Shown: positions 34,125 to 41,968 of the stretch, piece after piece | Numbering within the stretch: position 1 is the stretch's first letter | Layout: each line of letters starts with the position of its first letter | Assembly (NCBI GenBank): GCA_963790415.1 | Contig: CAWBOK010000001.1 | Coordinates: 310,001 to 374,000, forward strand | Length of the DNA: 64,000 bases | Direction of reading: 5' to 3' | DNA from: JAJZQZ01 sp963790415 | GTDB lineage: Bacteria > Actinomycetota > Thermoleophilia > RBG-16-64-13 | The notes under the pieces: model-generated | The model's database searches: none | Told to the model about the DNA's origin: nothing | What the model saw: the letters and a program-made list of their open reading frames with translations, nothing else | Program-made: the position numbers and the translations under genes

Positions 34125-35467
34125 CTAGGTCGAAGCGGCTGCCCTCAGTGGGTCGACTTTCTCGGCCAGCACAGCATGCCAATCCTGGGCGAGGACGCTG
34201 CCTATCCGTACGACTGCACCGACCACCAGCGCGTTGCCCATGCAGAATGCTCGCCGCCCATCGGGCATCCCGGTCGTCCAATCATCCGGAAACCCGTTCA
34301 GTCGCTCGAGTTCCACCGGGGTCAAGCGACGATACCGGCCGCTCGGCGTCAGGACTATGTGCTTGAATCGGGAGGGTGCCGTGCCGCCCTCACCCGTCAA
34401 GATGGTACGCGCCGGTCGACTGATGATCAGGGAAGGGCAGAGCGCCTTCCGAGTAGCGGTACTCGGAGCCGGAACCTTCATGGGTCCGCCTCTCCGACTT
34501 GGCGCCCTTGAGGTAACGCCAGGATTCCAGCTGCTCTGACCGGACGAAGAACTCCGGGGGCACTTGGTCCTCGCTGACGAGGATTTCCCCCAGCGTCTCG
34601 CGATGGACCGGCTCTTGAGGCATCGGAGAGTACGTCCACACCCTGCGATCGATCATCACTCCGGCAGTCCGGAACGGAGATATATTCATGCCCCTCCCGA
34701 ACTCCTCCGAGACCTCCGCGACGTCATCGGCTAGCACGAAATGAGGAGGCTCCGCACCCTCGAACACGCATTCACGAGACCTGACCGGCAGGGCTCGGGC
34801 GAGCACTCCGTCTTGGTAGACGATGTCCGCCGAAGTGCAGGTCGGCTCGGCGAACCTTTCTGAGCGGCGCGCCACTATGAAGACGCGGCGTCGTTTCTGC
34901 GGATAACCGTAGTCAGCCGCATTCACCACACGCCATTCGACCATGTAGCCGAGTTCGGCCATCGAGGACAGCATGATGGCGAAATCTCTTCCTCGCTGAG
35001 TGGCCGGACTTGAGGAGCCTGTCCACATTCTCGAACAGGGCCATCGCTGGTTCCTCATGCCTGAGGAACCTGTGGATCTCCACCAGAGCACGCCCTTCTT
35101 GCCGTGGATGCCGTGCGCCTGATTGAGCGTCCTAGCGACCGAGTGCTGGCACGGGAATCCACCGACCACCAAATCGTGAGAAGGAATCTCGTGAGCTCCC
35201 CTCAACGTCATCGAGGACCCGAGCGATGTCCCTGCATTCGTCACCTTCCGCTCCGAACCGTTCCACATAGCATCGGGACGCGTGCTGCGCCTTGGTGCTC
35301 GGCTCCCACTGATTGCTCCAGACAGTTCGCCACCCAGACCGACCCAGGCCAATCCGGAAGCCACCCACACCAGCGAACAATTCAACCGCTCGGAGACGAG
35401 AGTCGCCCTCGGGTTCCACGAACAGCGGCTCGGGGGCCACAGCCGGAATCAAACGATAACCACTCAC
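34125..35467 (-). pseudogene. C5-cytosine DNA methyltransferase (Sau3AI-type), about four frameshifts
   Basis: GTG 35467 has GAGGAGGG six bases upstream. In order: motif I AVELFAGVGGFRIGL, motif IV VGGFPCQHSVART (catalytic Cys), motif V-region FENVDRLLKS in another frame, motif VIII-like YPQKRRRVFIVARR, and motifs IX-X RRLTPVELERLNGFPDDWT plus MGNALVVG. Frame changes fall near 35210, 35060, 34990 and 34460. The partner endonuclease implies GATC (5-methylcytosine) specificity. With both R and M broken the system is probably dead, unless the indels are errors. Confidence 0.8.
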
Positions 35468-35664
35468 CAAGACCCTCCTCTTGCATCCAGCGACCCACCT
35501 GGATTGTAGCCTACTGTCCGGACGGAAACGCTTCCACACCACCATAGCCGGTAAAGCAAACCGTGCTAAGTGATACCGCCGTGGGCTAGACTGTTGAATA
35601 CAACCAAAGTCGCAGCCTGGCATCCAGAGGGATAGTCGGTCCAGCACGACCGGAACGAGACGGT

Positions 35665-36180
35665 ATGGGAACGCGAAGCGAACGCACTGGTCGCCCCGAA
35701 GGGCGCGAGGAGCTCCTCCGCACCCCGCTCGGACCGCCGCCACCACCGACGTCGGAGGCGGTTTCGCGCAGCATGCGCGGGAACCGAAAGCGGGATACGA
35801 CCCCGGAACTCACACTTCGACGGCTCCTGCGCCAGAACGGAATGGCCGGATATCGCATTGGTTGGTCCAAAGCACCTGGCCGACCCGACATCGCCTATCC
35901 GGGCAGAAAGCTCGCAGTGTTCGTCAACGGCTGCTTCTGGCACCGATGCCCCACGTGTAATCCCTCTCTGCCCAAGAGCAACTCCGACTTCTGGCGGCAC
36001 AAGTTCATCAAGAACGAGGAGAGGGACGCTCGGAAAGAGCAGCAACTGAAGGATGCGGGTTGGACGGTAGTCGTGGTCTGGGAGTGTGAGGTCCGCGAGA
36101 CCCCTTCGACAGTCGTGGAGAGACTCCGCCAGGCACTGGCCTCGACTGATGCCGCGAGTGCACGAGCCATCACACTCTGA
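35665..36180 (+). CDS. vsr: Vsr-type very-short-patch-repair endonuclease
   Basis: 171 residues, intact. After a variable N terminus: SRSMRGNRKRDTTPELTLRRLL, then GRPDIAYPGRKLAVFVNGCFWHRC, PKSNSDFWRHKFIKNEERD and AGWTVVVVWECEV. These include the catalytic Asp and the zinc-binding Cys/His residues of Vsr. It nicks at T:G mismatches created by deamination of 5-methylcytosine, and is classically encoded beside C5 methylases, here divergently from the GATC methylase. Confidence 0.92.
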   Translation: MGTRSERTGRPEGREELLRTPLGPPPPPTSEAVSRSMRGNRKRDTTPELTLRRLLRQNGMAGYRIGWSKAPGRPDIAYPGRKLAVFVNGCFWHRCPTCNPSLPKSNSDFWRHKFIKNEERDARKEQQLKDAGWTVVVVWECEVRETPSTVVERLRQALASTDAASARAITL

Positions 36181-36299
36181 GGCATCCACCCTTTGGGGCT
36201 AGACCAGGTCAAGAGACACGCGCCGTGCCCCATACCTCACCCCGACTTAGGAGCCTTGATGCCTGCGGTACGTGGCAACCCGAACCCCGGACCCGCCAC

Positions 36300-36869
36300 T
36301 CACCCCACCTCCGCCGCCACCCTCACCAATTGGGTCTCTACCTCATCCAACCGCGCATACATCCCCGGCATCTTGAGCACCTCGAAGCCCTCCTCCCGCA
36401 ACAGGGGCGCGACCGCGTGGAAGGCGGCGGCGTAGACGAACAGGATCTTGGTCGGCGGACGCACCTCGGCCGCCGTCAGCCGCTCGAGCAGTTCGGGCGC
36501 GGCCACGCGCAGGACCGCCGGCGTCAGGTGCGACGCACGGGCCGACGGCACCCGCACCACGTCGCAGAAGCCGACGCCCTGGCGGAAGGCCTCGTCGTCC
36601 TCGCCCCCGGGAGGCAGGTCGTGCAGGACGCCCGCCCGCAGCAAACGTTGCCACAGCCGCTTGCCCAGCTGTCCCTGGAAGTAGTGCCCGGCGTCCACCG
36701 AGACCTGGGACGGGTTGAGCCCCACGACCACGGCCCGCAACCCCGGGCGGAGAAGTTCGGCGAGGGTCAGGACCGGTTGTCCCTGGACCTGTATGACCGT
36801 CGTCGCCAAAAGCTCACCCCGTAACCGCCCGATCGACCCACAGCCGTAAGCTGCGGCCGGGCCCGCCAT
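36300..36869 (-). CDS. mug: G/U(T) mismatch-specific uracil-DNA glycosylase (Mug/TDG family)
   Basis: Up to 189 residues; the first ~25 may be untranslated. Active-site motif VVGLNPSQVSVDAGHYF (Asn in GLNPS is catalytic in Mug), LWQRLLRAGVL, and the intercalation-loop region near MPGMYARLDEVETQL in place of SxxxN. It removes U or T opposite G. Together with Vsr next door it gives two routes for repairing deaminated cytosines. Confidence 0.88.
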   Translation of the reverse strand: MAGPAAAYGCGSIGRLRGELLATTVIQVQGQPVLTLAELLRPGLRAVVVGLNPSQVSVDAGHYFQGQLGKRLWQRLLRAGVLHDLPPGGEDDEAFRQGVGFCDVVRVPSARASHLTPAVLRVAAPELLERLTAAEVRPPTKILFVYAAAFHAVAPLLREEGFEVLKMPGMYARLDEVETQLVRVAAEVG

Positions 36870-37124
36870 CAGCTACCTATCCTACACGGACAGGAATGAA
36901 GGAAGCAAACAGACCGGGTAAGTGCGCACCGACAGATTCGCTCGGATCGCGGGACGGTAGGCGGCACCTGCGGCGCCAAGGTCCCGTCCGACTGGTGCCC
37001 TATACTCCGCCCATCGACCCCGCGCGCAACGTGACCGCCTCCTACGACCGCGCCTGGAGGGGAGATCACCCAGACGCCGACGGGTGGATAGGGTCGTCTA
37101 CAGACCGAAGAAGGAGAATGAGCG

Positions 37125-37295
37125 ATGGCAACAGGAAGAACCCCTGTCCGGTACGCCGTCGTCGACATCATCGCCCTCGACCAGAGCGACACCTACGTCG
37201 AGACCTACGACGGCCAGAGCATCGCCAGCTTCCCGACCCTCGAAGAAGCGTTGGACTTTGCCACCACCATCGAGAGCCTGGCCACCGTCGCCTGA
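37125..37295 (+). CDS. small conserved-looking protein, 56 residues, unknown function
   Basis: ATG 37125 has AAGGAG eight bases upstream; TGA at 37293-37295. The product (PVRYAVVDIIALDQSDTYVE, then IASFPTLEEALDFATTIESL) has a plausible beta-beta-alpha layout and balanced composition. No family is recognised. It stands alone between mug and a non-coding stretch. Confidence 0.6.
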   Translation: MATGRTPVRYAVVDIIALDQSDTYVETYDGQSIASFPTLEEALDFATTIESLATVA

Positions 37296-37814
37296 GTCAC
37301 CACCGCCTGAAGTAGCGTTGAACGCTCGGCTCCGGGCCGTGCGAGCCTGAAGGCGGGTTGCACCCGTTTGCCTCCCCGGCAACCGTCGGTCCACCGTCGC
37401 CTACACCTGGTCGGTGGCCTGCTGCCTGATGGTGATGCCCCGCTGTACGGCCGGTCTGCATCAGTTGTTCTTTCATCCCTGGCCCCAGACTCTCCCTTGT
37501 TGGCGAGGTCTCTCCAAAGCACGCTGGTTCGAGGGTGTCCGCGTATTCATGATTCTACCGGCGCATGCTATCCGCGAGAAAGCGCACGAGACCCTGTCCG
37601 CCGTGAGCGATAGTCGTCTCCAGTACGGCCGACTCCTCATACGCAAGCGATGTGCGCGGCAACCCATGTCTGGCCAGGGGCCAATCCCCGTGGCAGATTC
37701 CGAGTGCTGTTCGACAGAGGGCAACGTGGAGAGTCTCATGCACGGCGAGTTCACAGCCATCTATCCTCCGAGGGTCGTATCCACATGCTTCGACCGAAAC
37801 CTGAGAGGGAATCT
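37296..37814. other. 519-bp stretch without a convincing gene
   Basis: No frame on either strand shows recognisable protein; a minus-strand frame at 37555-37743 (62 residues, ETTIAHGGQGLVRFLADSM) looks mildly protein-like but has no RBS or known family. A toxin partner (DUF4258) would be expected just upstream of the DUF2283 gene but was not found. Possibly decayed coding sequence. Confidence 0.4.
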
Positions 37815-38189
37815 ATGAGAGTTCGCTTTGATGAACAGGCGGACGCACTCGACGTGCGGCCGGGTGACTCCAGCATTGTGGAGTCGGAGGAACTACGGCC
37901 GGGACTCATCGTCGATCTTGACGAGCGCGGTGAGGTCGTGGGCTTGGAGATCCTCGATGTCGCGCAGCGTGTGCCCGGGGCCGATCTGAAGCACATGGAC
38001 TTCGAGGTCGGCTATACAGTTCAGACGTGCCCCCGCAGGTCCGCGCGCATCACGCTCACCCACCGAACCCGCCGGCCCGGATCCGCTCGGCGAGGCCGAC
38101 AAGAATGGTGTCCCTTTGGCTCTCGACCGGCTGATCCGAATCGATCGTCGACTCCCCCAGACCGGCCGTCCGCGCCACGAGAGACATGA
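37815..38189 (+). CDS. DUF2283 protein with read-through tail
   Basis: The first ~65 residues are a full DUF2283 domain: MRVRFDEQADALDVRPGD, ELRPGLIVDLDERGEVVGLE and VPGADLKHMDFEVG. The family normally ends about here, but the frame continues ~60 Arg/Pro-rich residues to 38189, overlapping the 3' end of the convergent Fic gene. The natural stop has probably been lost. DUF2283 proteins are usually second members of DUF4258-type toxin pairs. Confidence 0.75.
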   Translation: MRVRFDEQADALDVRPGDSSIVESEELRPGLIVDLDERGEVVGLEILDVAQRVPGADLKHMDFEVGYTVQTCPRRSARITLTHRTRRPGSARRGRQEWCPFGSRPADPNRSSTPPDRPSAPRET

Positions 38190-39237
38190 GGCGCGGGCCG
38201 GCGACATAGCGACGCGTCCTCCCCGCTCCAAGAGCGCGAAGCAGACCGGCGGAGTCCAGGCGAACGAGATCATTCGTGGCCGTGGGCACCGAGACGTCGG
38301 TCAGATCACGGTAATACCGATTGGTGGTCTCCCTGCCCAAGAAGGCGTCATACAGGGCGTTAGCCATGCGCGGGTCGCCGTGCAGATCGTGACGAACGAG
38401 ATCTTCGAGGACCATCCAGAGGTGTCGCTCTGTCGACAGACGAAGGGATAGAGCCTCGACCTGGCACGTCTGCGCCCGGACGTGGGCTTCCACGAACGGC
38501 GTGACGTCGGTATGGGGGTCCCACTCCGAACCCAAACAGGCGAATGACGCATAGTAGTCTTCACGGTGGCGACCCCACCACTCCTCCAGGCTGGTGAACT
38601 CGGGGCGCCTGAACCCCCCGCGGTAGAGAACCAGGGACGACAGAATGCGCGCCGTTCGTCCGTTCCCGTCGGAGAAAGGATGGATGCCGGCCAGACTCGC
38701 GTGGACCAAGGCGGCGGCGATCGGGGTGGGAACGTCTGGCGCCGATTGGACCGATTCTGCCAATTCAGCCACGAGCTGCGGAACGGCCTCCGGAGGGGGT
38801 GGTTGATAGACCTGCCGCTGGGCCATCGCGTCGACCAGACGGTTCTGGCTGGTACGAAATCGACCGGCCCCGTGACTGTGGTCCTCAGCCAAGACCCGAT
38901 AGTGGATACCGAGAACGAGTTCCGACTGCCATTGGAAATGTGGGTCGTCGGCGCGTCGCAGCACAAAGTTCATCGCGTCCCGATAACCCTCGACCAAACC
39001 GGCATTCTCGACCGACACCGAGCGCGGACGATCACCGGCCAGTATGCGCCTGACCTCGTCCACGGTCACTGCGATTCCTTCCATGGACGTCGAAGCGGCC
39101 ACGGCTTCGGCCTCGAGTTCCCGTCGGGTGCGGCCCAGCCACACGCGCATGAGCGGTTGAGCGTCGAACCTCGTCCGCAATTCGTCGAGACGGGCGAGAT
39201 CGCGGCGAATGCCTTCAGTCGGCTCGAACATGTACAC
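38056..39237 (-). CDS. Fic-family protein (AMP-transferase-like)
   Basis: 393 residues. N-terminal inhibitory helix with STSMEGI (S-x-x-x-E-G, class II Fic), a Fic core with HSHGAGRFRTSQNRLV flap and the active site HPFSDGNGRTARILSSLVLY (~197-216), and a C-terminal ~120-residue extension with a winged-helix-like end (DVSVPTATNDLVRLDSAGLL). It would transfer AMP to a protein target. Its start region carries an inverted repeat suggesting autoregulation via the C-terminal domain. Confidence 0.92.
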   Translation of the reverse strand: MYMFEPTEGIRRDLARLDELRTRFDAQPLMRVWLGRTRRELEAEAVAASTSMEGIAVTVDEVRRILAGDRPRSVSVENAGLVEGYRDAMNFVLRRADDPHFQWQSELVLGIHYRVLAEDHSHGAGRFRTSQNRLVDAMAQRQVYQPPPPEAVPQLVAELAESVQSAPDVPTPIAAALVHASLAGIHPFSDGNGRTARILSSLVLYRGGFRRPEFTSLEEWWGRHREDYYASFACLGSEWDPHTDVTPFVEAHVRAQTCQVEALSLRLSTERHLWMVLEDLVRHDLHGDPRMANALYDAFLGRETTNRYYRDLTDVSVPTATNDLVRLDSAGLLRALGAGRTRRYVAGPRLMSLVARTAGLGESTIDSDQPVESQRDTILVGLAERIRAGGFGG

Positions 39238-39248
39238 GTTAATCTCCT

Positions 39249-39272
39249 AATCTCCTATGAATTGAGGAGATT
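39249..39272. promoter_or_regulatory. operator-like inverted repeat upstream of fic
   Basis: AATCTCCT-ATGAATTG-AGGAGATT, eight-base perfect arms, with an extra AATCTCCTA copy beside it (39241-39249), 12 bases before the fic start. The position over the RBS/promoter suggests repression. Confidence 0.65.
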
Positions 39273-39362
39273 ATACGCAGGGACGCGAATTCCTGCACGA
39301 GTCAGGGTCGGCTGGACGGCCCAGTCGCCATACGCCGGACAACTGATAGTCGCCGCCAAGAC

Positions 39363-40046
39363 CTATTGCTGGTACAAGCACATCGTGTCCAGCCCCGAAG
39401 GAGGGTGCGGCACCAACAGTTCCACGAGACTGTCACGCAACCACTCCTCGAACTCCTGTGACGTCCACCCGCGCCCGCGGGTCAGCAACCGGAAGTTCTC
39501 CGGGCTGGCGAGCGCCCATACGGTATCCGCCGCCAGATTCGCGGGCATCCGCAAGGAGCCAAGCCCTGCGAGCCACCCCACCATGGTCCGCAGGTTCTCC
39601 AATCGCCGGGCCTGCAGCTGCTCGTACAGCTTCGCCATCTCCGGCTCGGTCAGGGCGGCCGCGGCCACCACCTCCATCAGCGGTCCCACCCGTTCGAGAC
39701 GCCAGGTGATGTCGTGGGCGAAGCGCCGCAACAGTTCCCGTTGGTCGGGTGCAGCATGGGTTTCGACGGGGCCCGGGCCTTCCATCAGTGGACCCTGGTC
39801 TTCATCGCCGGTGACTGCCACGTGCACCAGCTGCTCCAGCAGACTCCGTTTGCTCCCGAACACCGAGTAGACCGTCTCCGAGGATACCTGGGCGCGGCGT
39901 GCGATGGCGTCGATGGTGGTCCCGCTGTAGCCTCGCTCCACGAACAGTTGCCGGGCAGCTTCCCTGACCCTGCGTCGGGTCTCTTGGGCGCGCTCCTCCC
40001 TCAAGGGCGATCGATAGCGCCTGCGATGTTTGCCGATGTCGGTCAT
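39363..40046 (-). CDS. TetR-family transcriptional regulator
   Basis: 227 residues. N-terminal HTH: REAARQLFVERGYSGTTIDAIARRAQVSSETVYSVFGSK (given in pieces: ARQLFVERGYSGTT, DAIARRAQVSSETVYSVFGS). The ligand domain (TWRLERVGPLMEVVAAAA) is not diagnostic. Its start codon abuts a TACAGT inverted repeat, and the SnoaL-like gene is divergent 108 bp away, so it probably controls itself and that gene. Confidence 0.9.
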   Translation of the reverse strand: MTDIGKHRRRYRSPLREERAQETRRRVREAARQLFVERGYSGTTIDAIARRAQVSSETVYSVFGSKRSLLEQLVHVAVTGDEDQGPLMEGPGPVETHAAPDQRELLRRFAHDITWRLERVGPLMEVVAAAALTEPEMAKLYEQLQARRLENLRTMVGWLAGLGSLRMPANLAADTVWALASPENFRLLTRGRGWTSQEFEEWLRDSLVELLVPHPPSGLDTMCLYQQ

Positions 40047-40050
40047 TGGA

Positions 40051-40065
40051 TACAGTTAGACTGTA
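40051..40065. promoter_or_regulatory. TetR operator-like palindrome
   Basis: TACAGT-TAG-ACTGTA (with flanking GG..CC), five bases upstream of the tetR start and in the divergent promoter region. Confidence 0.7.
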
Positions 40066-40153
40066 CCAAATATGAGCGCCGAGCGGAAAGAGCCGGAAAC
40101 GCCATTCTTGCACGGCACACCGCGCGGCCCGCCGACAGCAAGGAGCGGATACC

Positions 40154-40597
40154 ATGGCCGACAACACGAACGAGGCCGACTTCCGGCGGCTGATGGATGA
40201 AGGCTTCAATCAGGGACGGCTGGACGTGGTGGATGAACTTGTCTCGCCCACCTTCGAGGAGCACCAGCCCCGAGGCCCAGGGATGCCGGTGCGCGGACAG
40301 GACGCCGTAAAGGCCGTCATCCAGAGTCTGCGGGCCTCCTTCCCCGACATCCACTATGCGATCGATGACCTGGCCGTCGATGGCGACCAGGTCTGGGCGC
40401 GCCTCAAAGCAACGGCGACCCAGACCGGCCCCTTCATGGGTCATGAGCCCACGGGTCGCTCCATGGCCATCGATGTCATCGACATAACCCGCTTCGCAAA
40501 CGGCAGGATGGTGGAGCACTGGGGAGTCCCAGACAGGCTGGGCGCCATGCTGCAACTGGGGCTGGTCCCCGGACCGCCGGCCGCCGGGGGCGGATGA
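40154..40597 (+). CDS. SnoaL-like ester cyclase
   Basis: 147 residues: ADFRRLMDEGFNQGRLDVVDELVSPTFEEH, then AVIQSLRASFPDIHYAIDDL and MVEHWGVPDRLGAMLQLG. This is the NTF2-like cone fold of the SnoaL ester-cyclase group. AAGGAG precedes the ATG. Substrate unknown; divergent from the TetR gene that likely regulates it. Confidence 0.88.
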   Translation: MADNTNEADFRRLMDEGFNQGRLDVVDELVSPTFEEHQPRGPGMPVRGQDAVKAVIQSLRASFPDIHYAIDDLAVDGDQVWARLKATATQTGPFMGHEPTGRSMAIDVIDITRFANGRMVEHWGVPDRLGAMLQLGLVPGPPAAGGG

Positions 40598-40616
40598 GTC
40601 CCCCCGCCGATCTCCG

Positions 40617-40641
40617 AGGCGTCCCGAGGGTCGGGGCGCCT
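40617..40641. terminator. hairpin between convergent genes
   Basis: AGGCGTCCC and GGGGCGCCT (one T-G pair) flank the loop GAGGGTC, 20 bases after the SnoaL stop and facing the Nudix gene end. No clear T-tract; may act for either direction. Confidence 0.45.
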
Positions 40642-40702
40642 GCGGCCGCGTCGCAACTCGAGTGACTGAAGGAAGCGACCGGGTCGGACGACCTTTGATC
40701 CG

Positions 40703-41155
40703 TCAGAGGTCGAGGCCACGGATCATGGCGGCCAGGTCTTCTTCCCTGACAGTCCCCGCGGCCTCGTTCACATCGAACCAGCGGCGCTGCCGCTGTTCCT
40801 GCTCGGGCCAGGTGTCTGCCGGCAACTCGACGTCGAGCACGAAGACCTCGACCGTGCACGTGCCGCCCCACTTGTCATACTGGTACAAGCCCACGGATTC
40901 AGGACGGACCCTTCCGAGAACCCCTGCCTCCTCCCACGCCTCCTTCGCGGCCGACTCGGCGGGTGAGAGGTCGGCTTCAACGATGCCCTTAGGGACGACC
41001 CAGCGTTTGCCACTGCGCGACGTCACCAGGAGCACCTCCACCATGCCGGCTCGGCGTCGGACGGGGATCGCAGCCGACTGCTGATAGAACCACGGAGGGC
41101 GCGTGGGCGTCGCGCGCGGCGTCGCGTCTCGCGGAACACCCTCCTCGTCGATCAT
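40703..41155 (-). CDS. Nudix hydrolase
   Basis: 150 residues from ATG 41155. QSAAIPVRRRAGMVEVLLVTS, GKRWVVPKGIVE and the Nudix helix AESAAKEAWEEAGVLG place it with diphosphoinositol-polyphosphate/Ap4A-type hydrolases (KGxxE variant). The start overlaps the stop of the lipoprotein gene (ATGA). A decayed partial copy lies at 51310-51565. Confidence 0.9.
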   Translation of the reverse strand: MIDEEGVPRDATPRATPTRPPWFYQQSAAIPVRRRAGMVEVLLVTSRSGKRWVVPKGIVEADLSPAESAAKEAWEEAGVLGRVRPESVGLYQYDKWGGTCTVEVFVLDVELPADTWPEQEQRQRRWFDVNEAAGTVREEDLAAMIRGLDL

Positions 41156-41532
41156 CTGGCGATGGCGAGCTCCAGCCCCCGCTCCGTGCAGATCTGCCGC
41201 ACCTGGTCGATCACGTCCTCGGGCGGAAACACAGCCCCGTCTTTCGAAAGCCACGTGACGAACTGCCCGGACGGAAGAGCGTCGAGCGCCGGTCGAAGCC
41301 CTTCGACCCCCGGCAACGCCGTTTCAGGGGCTCTGATCTCTTCCGGCGTCTTCTCTCGATTCGTGCCGACCAGCAGGGAGAAGTACCATTGGCCGCCGTC
41401 CTGCCAACTGTAGATCTCGTACCCTTTCATGGAGCCTGACGCCACGGTCGTGACGGACTGCTCGGCTGGCCGGCAACCCGCGAGCAGAGACCCCAGGGCC
41501 ACGATGCACAGGATGAGGCATACCCGTCTCAT
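41152..41532 (-). CDS. small lipoprotein, unknown function
   Basis: 126 residues from ATG 41532 (a longer frame is unlikely). MRRVCLILCIVALGSLLAGC is a lipoprotein signal; the mature part (ASGSMKGYEIYSWQDGGQWY, FSLLVGTNREKTPEEI) contains a beta-rich region seen in Gram-positive secreted proteins, unrecognised otherwise. Coupled to the Nudix gene. Confidence 0.75.
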   Translation of the reverse strand: MRRVCLILCIVALGSLLAGCRPAEQSVTTVASGSMKGYEIYSWQDGGQWYFSLLVGTNREKTPEEIRAPETALPGVEGLRPALDALPSGQFVTWLSKDGAVFPPEDVIDQVRQICTERGLELAIAR

Positions 41533-41536
41533 CCAG

Positions 41537-41704
41537 TCAGGCCCCCTCCGGCGGTAGCTCACCGGCCGGGGTGCTGCCCCGCAGTCCGGCACTCTCCCGG
41601 CGAGAACTCACCTGGCGCCGGCACCAATCCTCATGCGCAAGCGAGTCGGCTGCGTAGGCCGGTGCGGCACGGATGTCGTCAGAGATCTTGGCGGCTGAAC
41701 CCAT
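41537..41704 (-). CDS. possible 55-residue protein upstream of the lipoprotein
   Basis: ATG 41704 follows AGAAGAGG; the frame ends five bases before the lipoprotein start, fitting an operon. The sequence (MGSAAKISDDIRAAPAYAAD, SLAHEDWCRRQVSS) is plausible at first and less so at the Gly/Pro-rich end. No family recognised. Confidence 0.4.
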   Translation of the reverse strand: MGSAAKISDDIRAAPAYAADSLAHEDWCRRQVSSRRESAGLRGSTPAGELPPEGA

Positions 41705-41968
41705 GCGACCTCTTCTGTCAGCGTCTCGGAGAGCCGGTCGGTCGAGCGCTCGGCCGGCCCTCTCATGGAAGCCTGCTTAGTCTAGCGCATGCTCATACAT
41801 CGTCCACCCGTCGGGTCGCTCCAGAGCCCACCTCCCGGCCACCGCCCGGCGGATGCGCGTCGCAGACCTCATCGAATAATTCACCCTTGCGGCCCCATCC
41901 ATACTGCTATTAGAATTCTCTAATCTTCTGTCATCCATACACCTAACTTGCTCACCTGAGGGGGATTA
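41705..41968. other. promoter-containing gap before the multicopper oxidase
   Basis: No reading frame is convincing. The last 90 bases turn AT-rich and contain ATTAGA-ATTC-TCTAAT (41909-41924), a 16-bp inverted repeat that may be the promoter operator, and GAGGGGGA before ATG 41969. Confidence 0.5.
41909..41924. promoter_or_regulatory. AT-rich inverted repeat upstream of the multicopper oxidase
   Basis: ATTAGA-ATTC-TCTAAT, six-base perfect arms, 45 bases before the oxidase start. Metal or redox control is possible but not shown. Confidence 0.5.

Noticed and set aside
37555..37743. A 62-residue minus-strand ORF (possible cupin-like piece)
   Set aside because: No RBS and only a vague resemblance; kept as a note in the gap entry.
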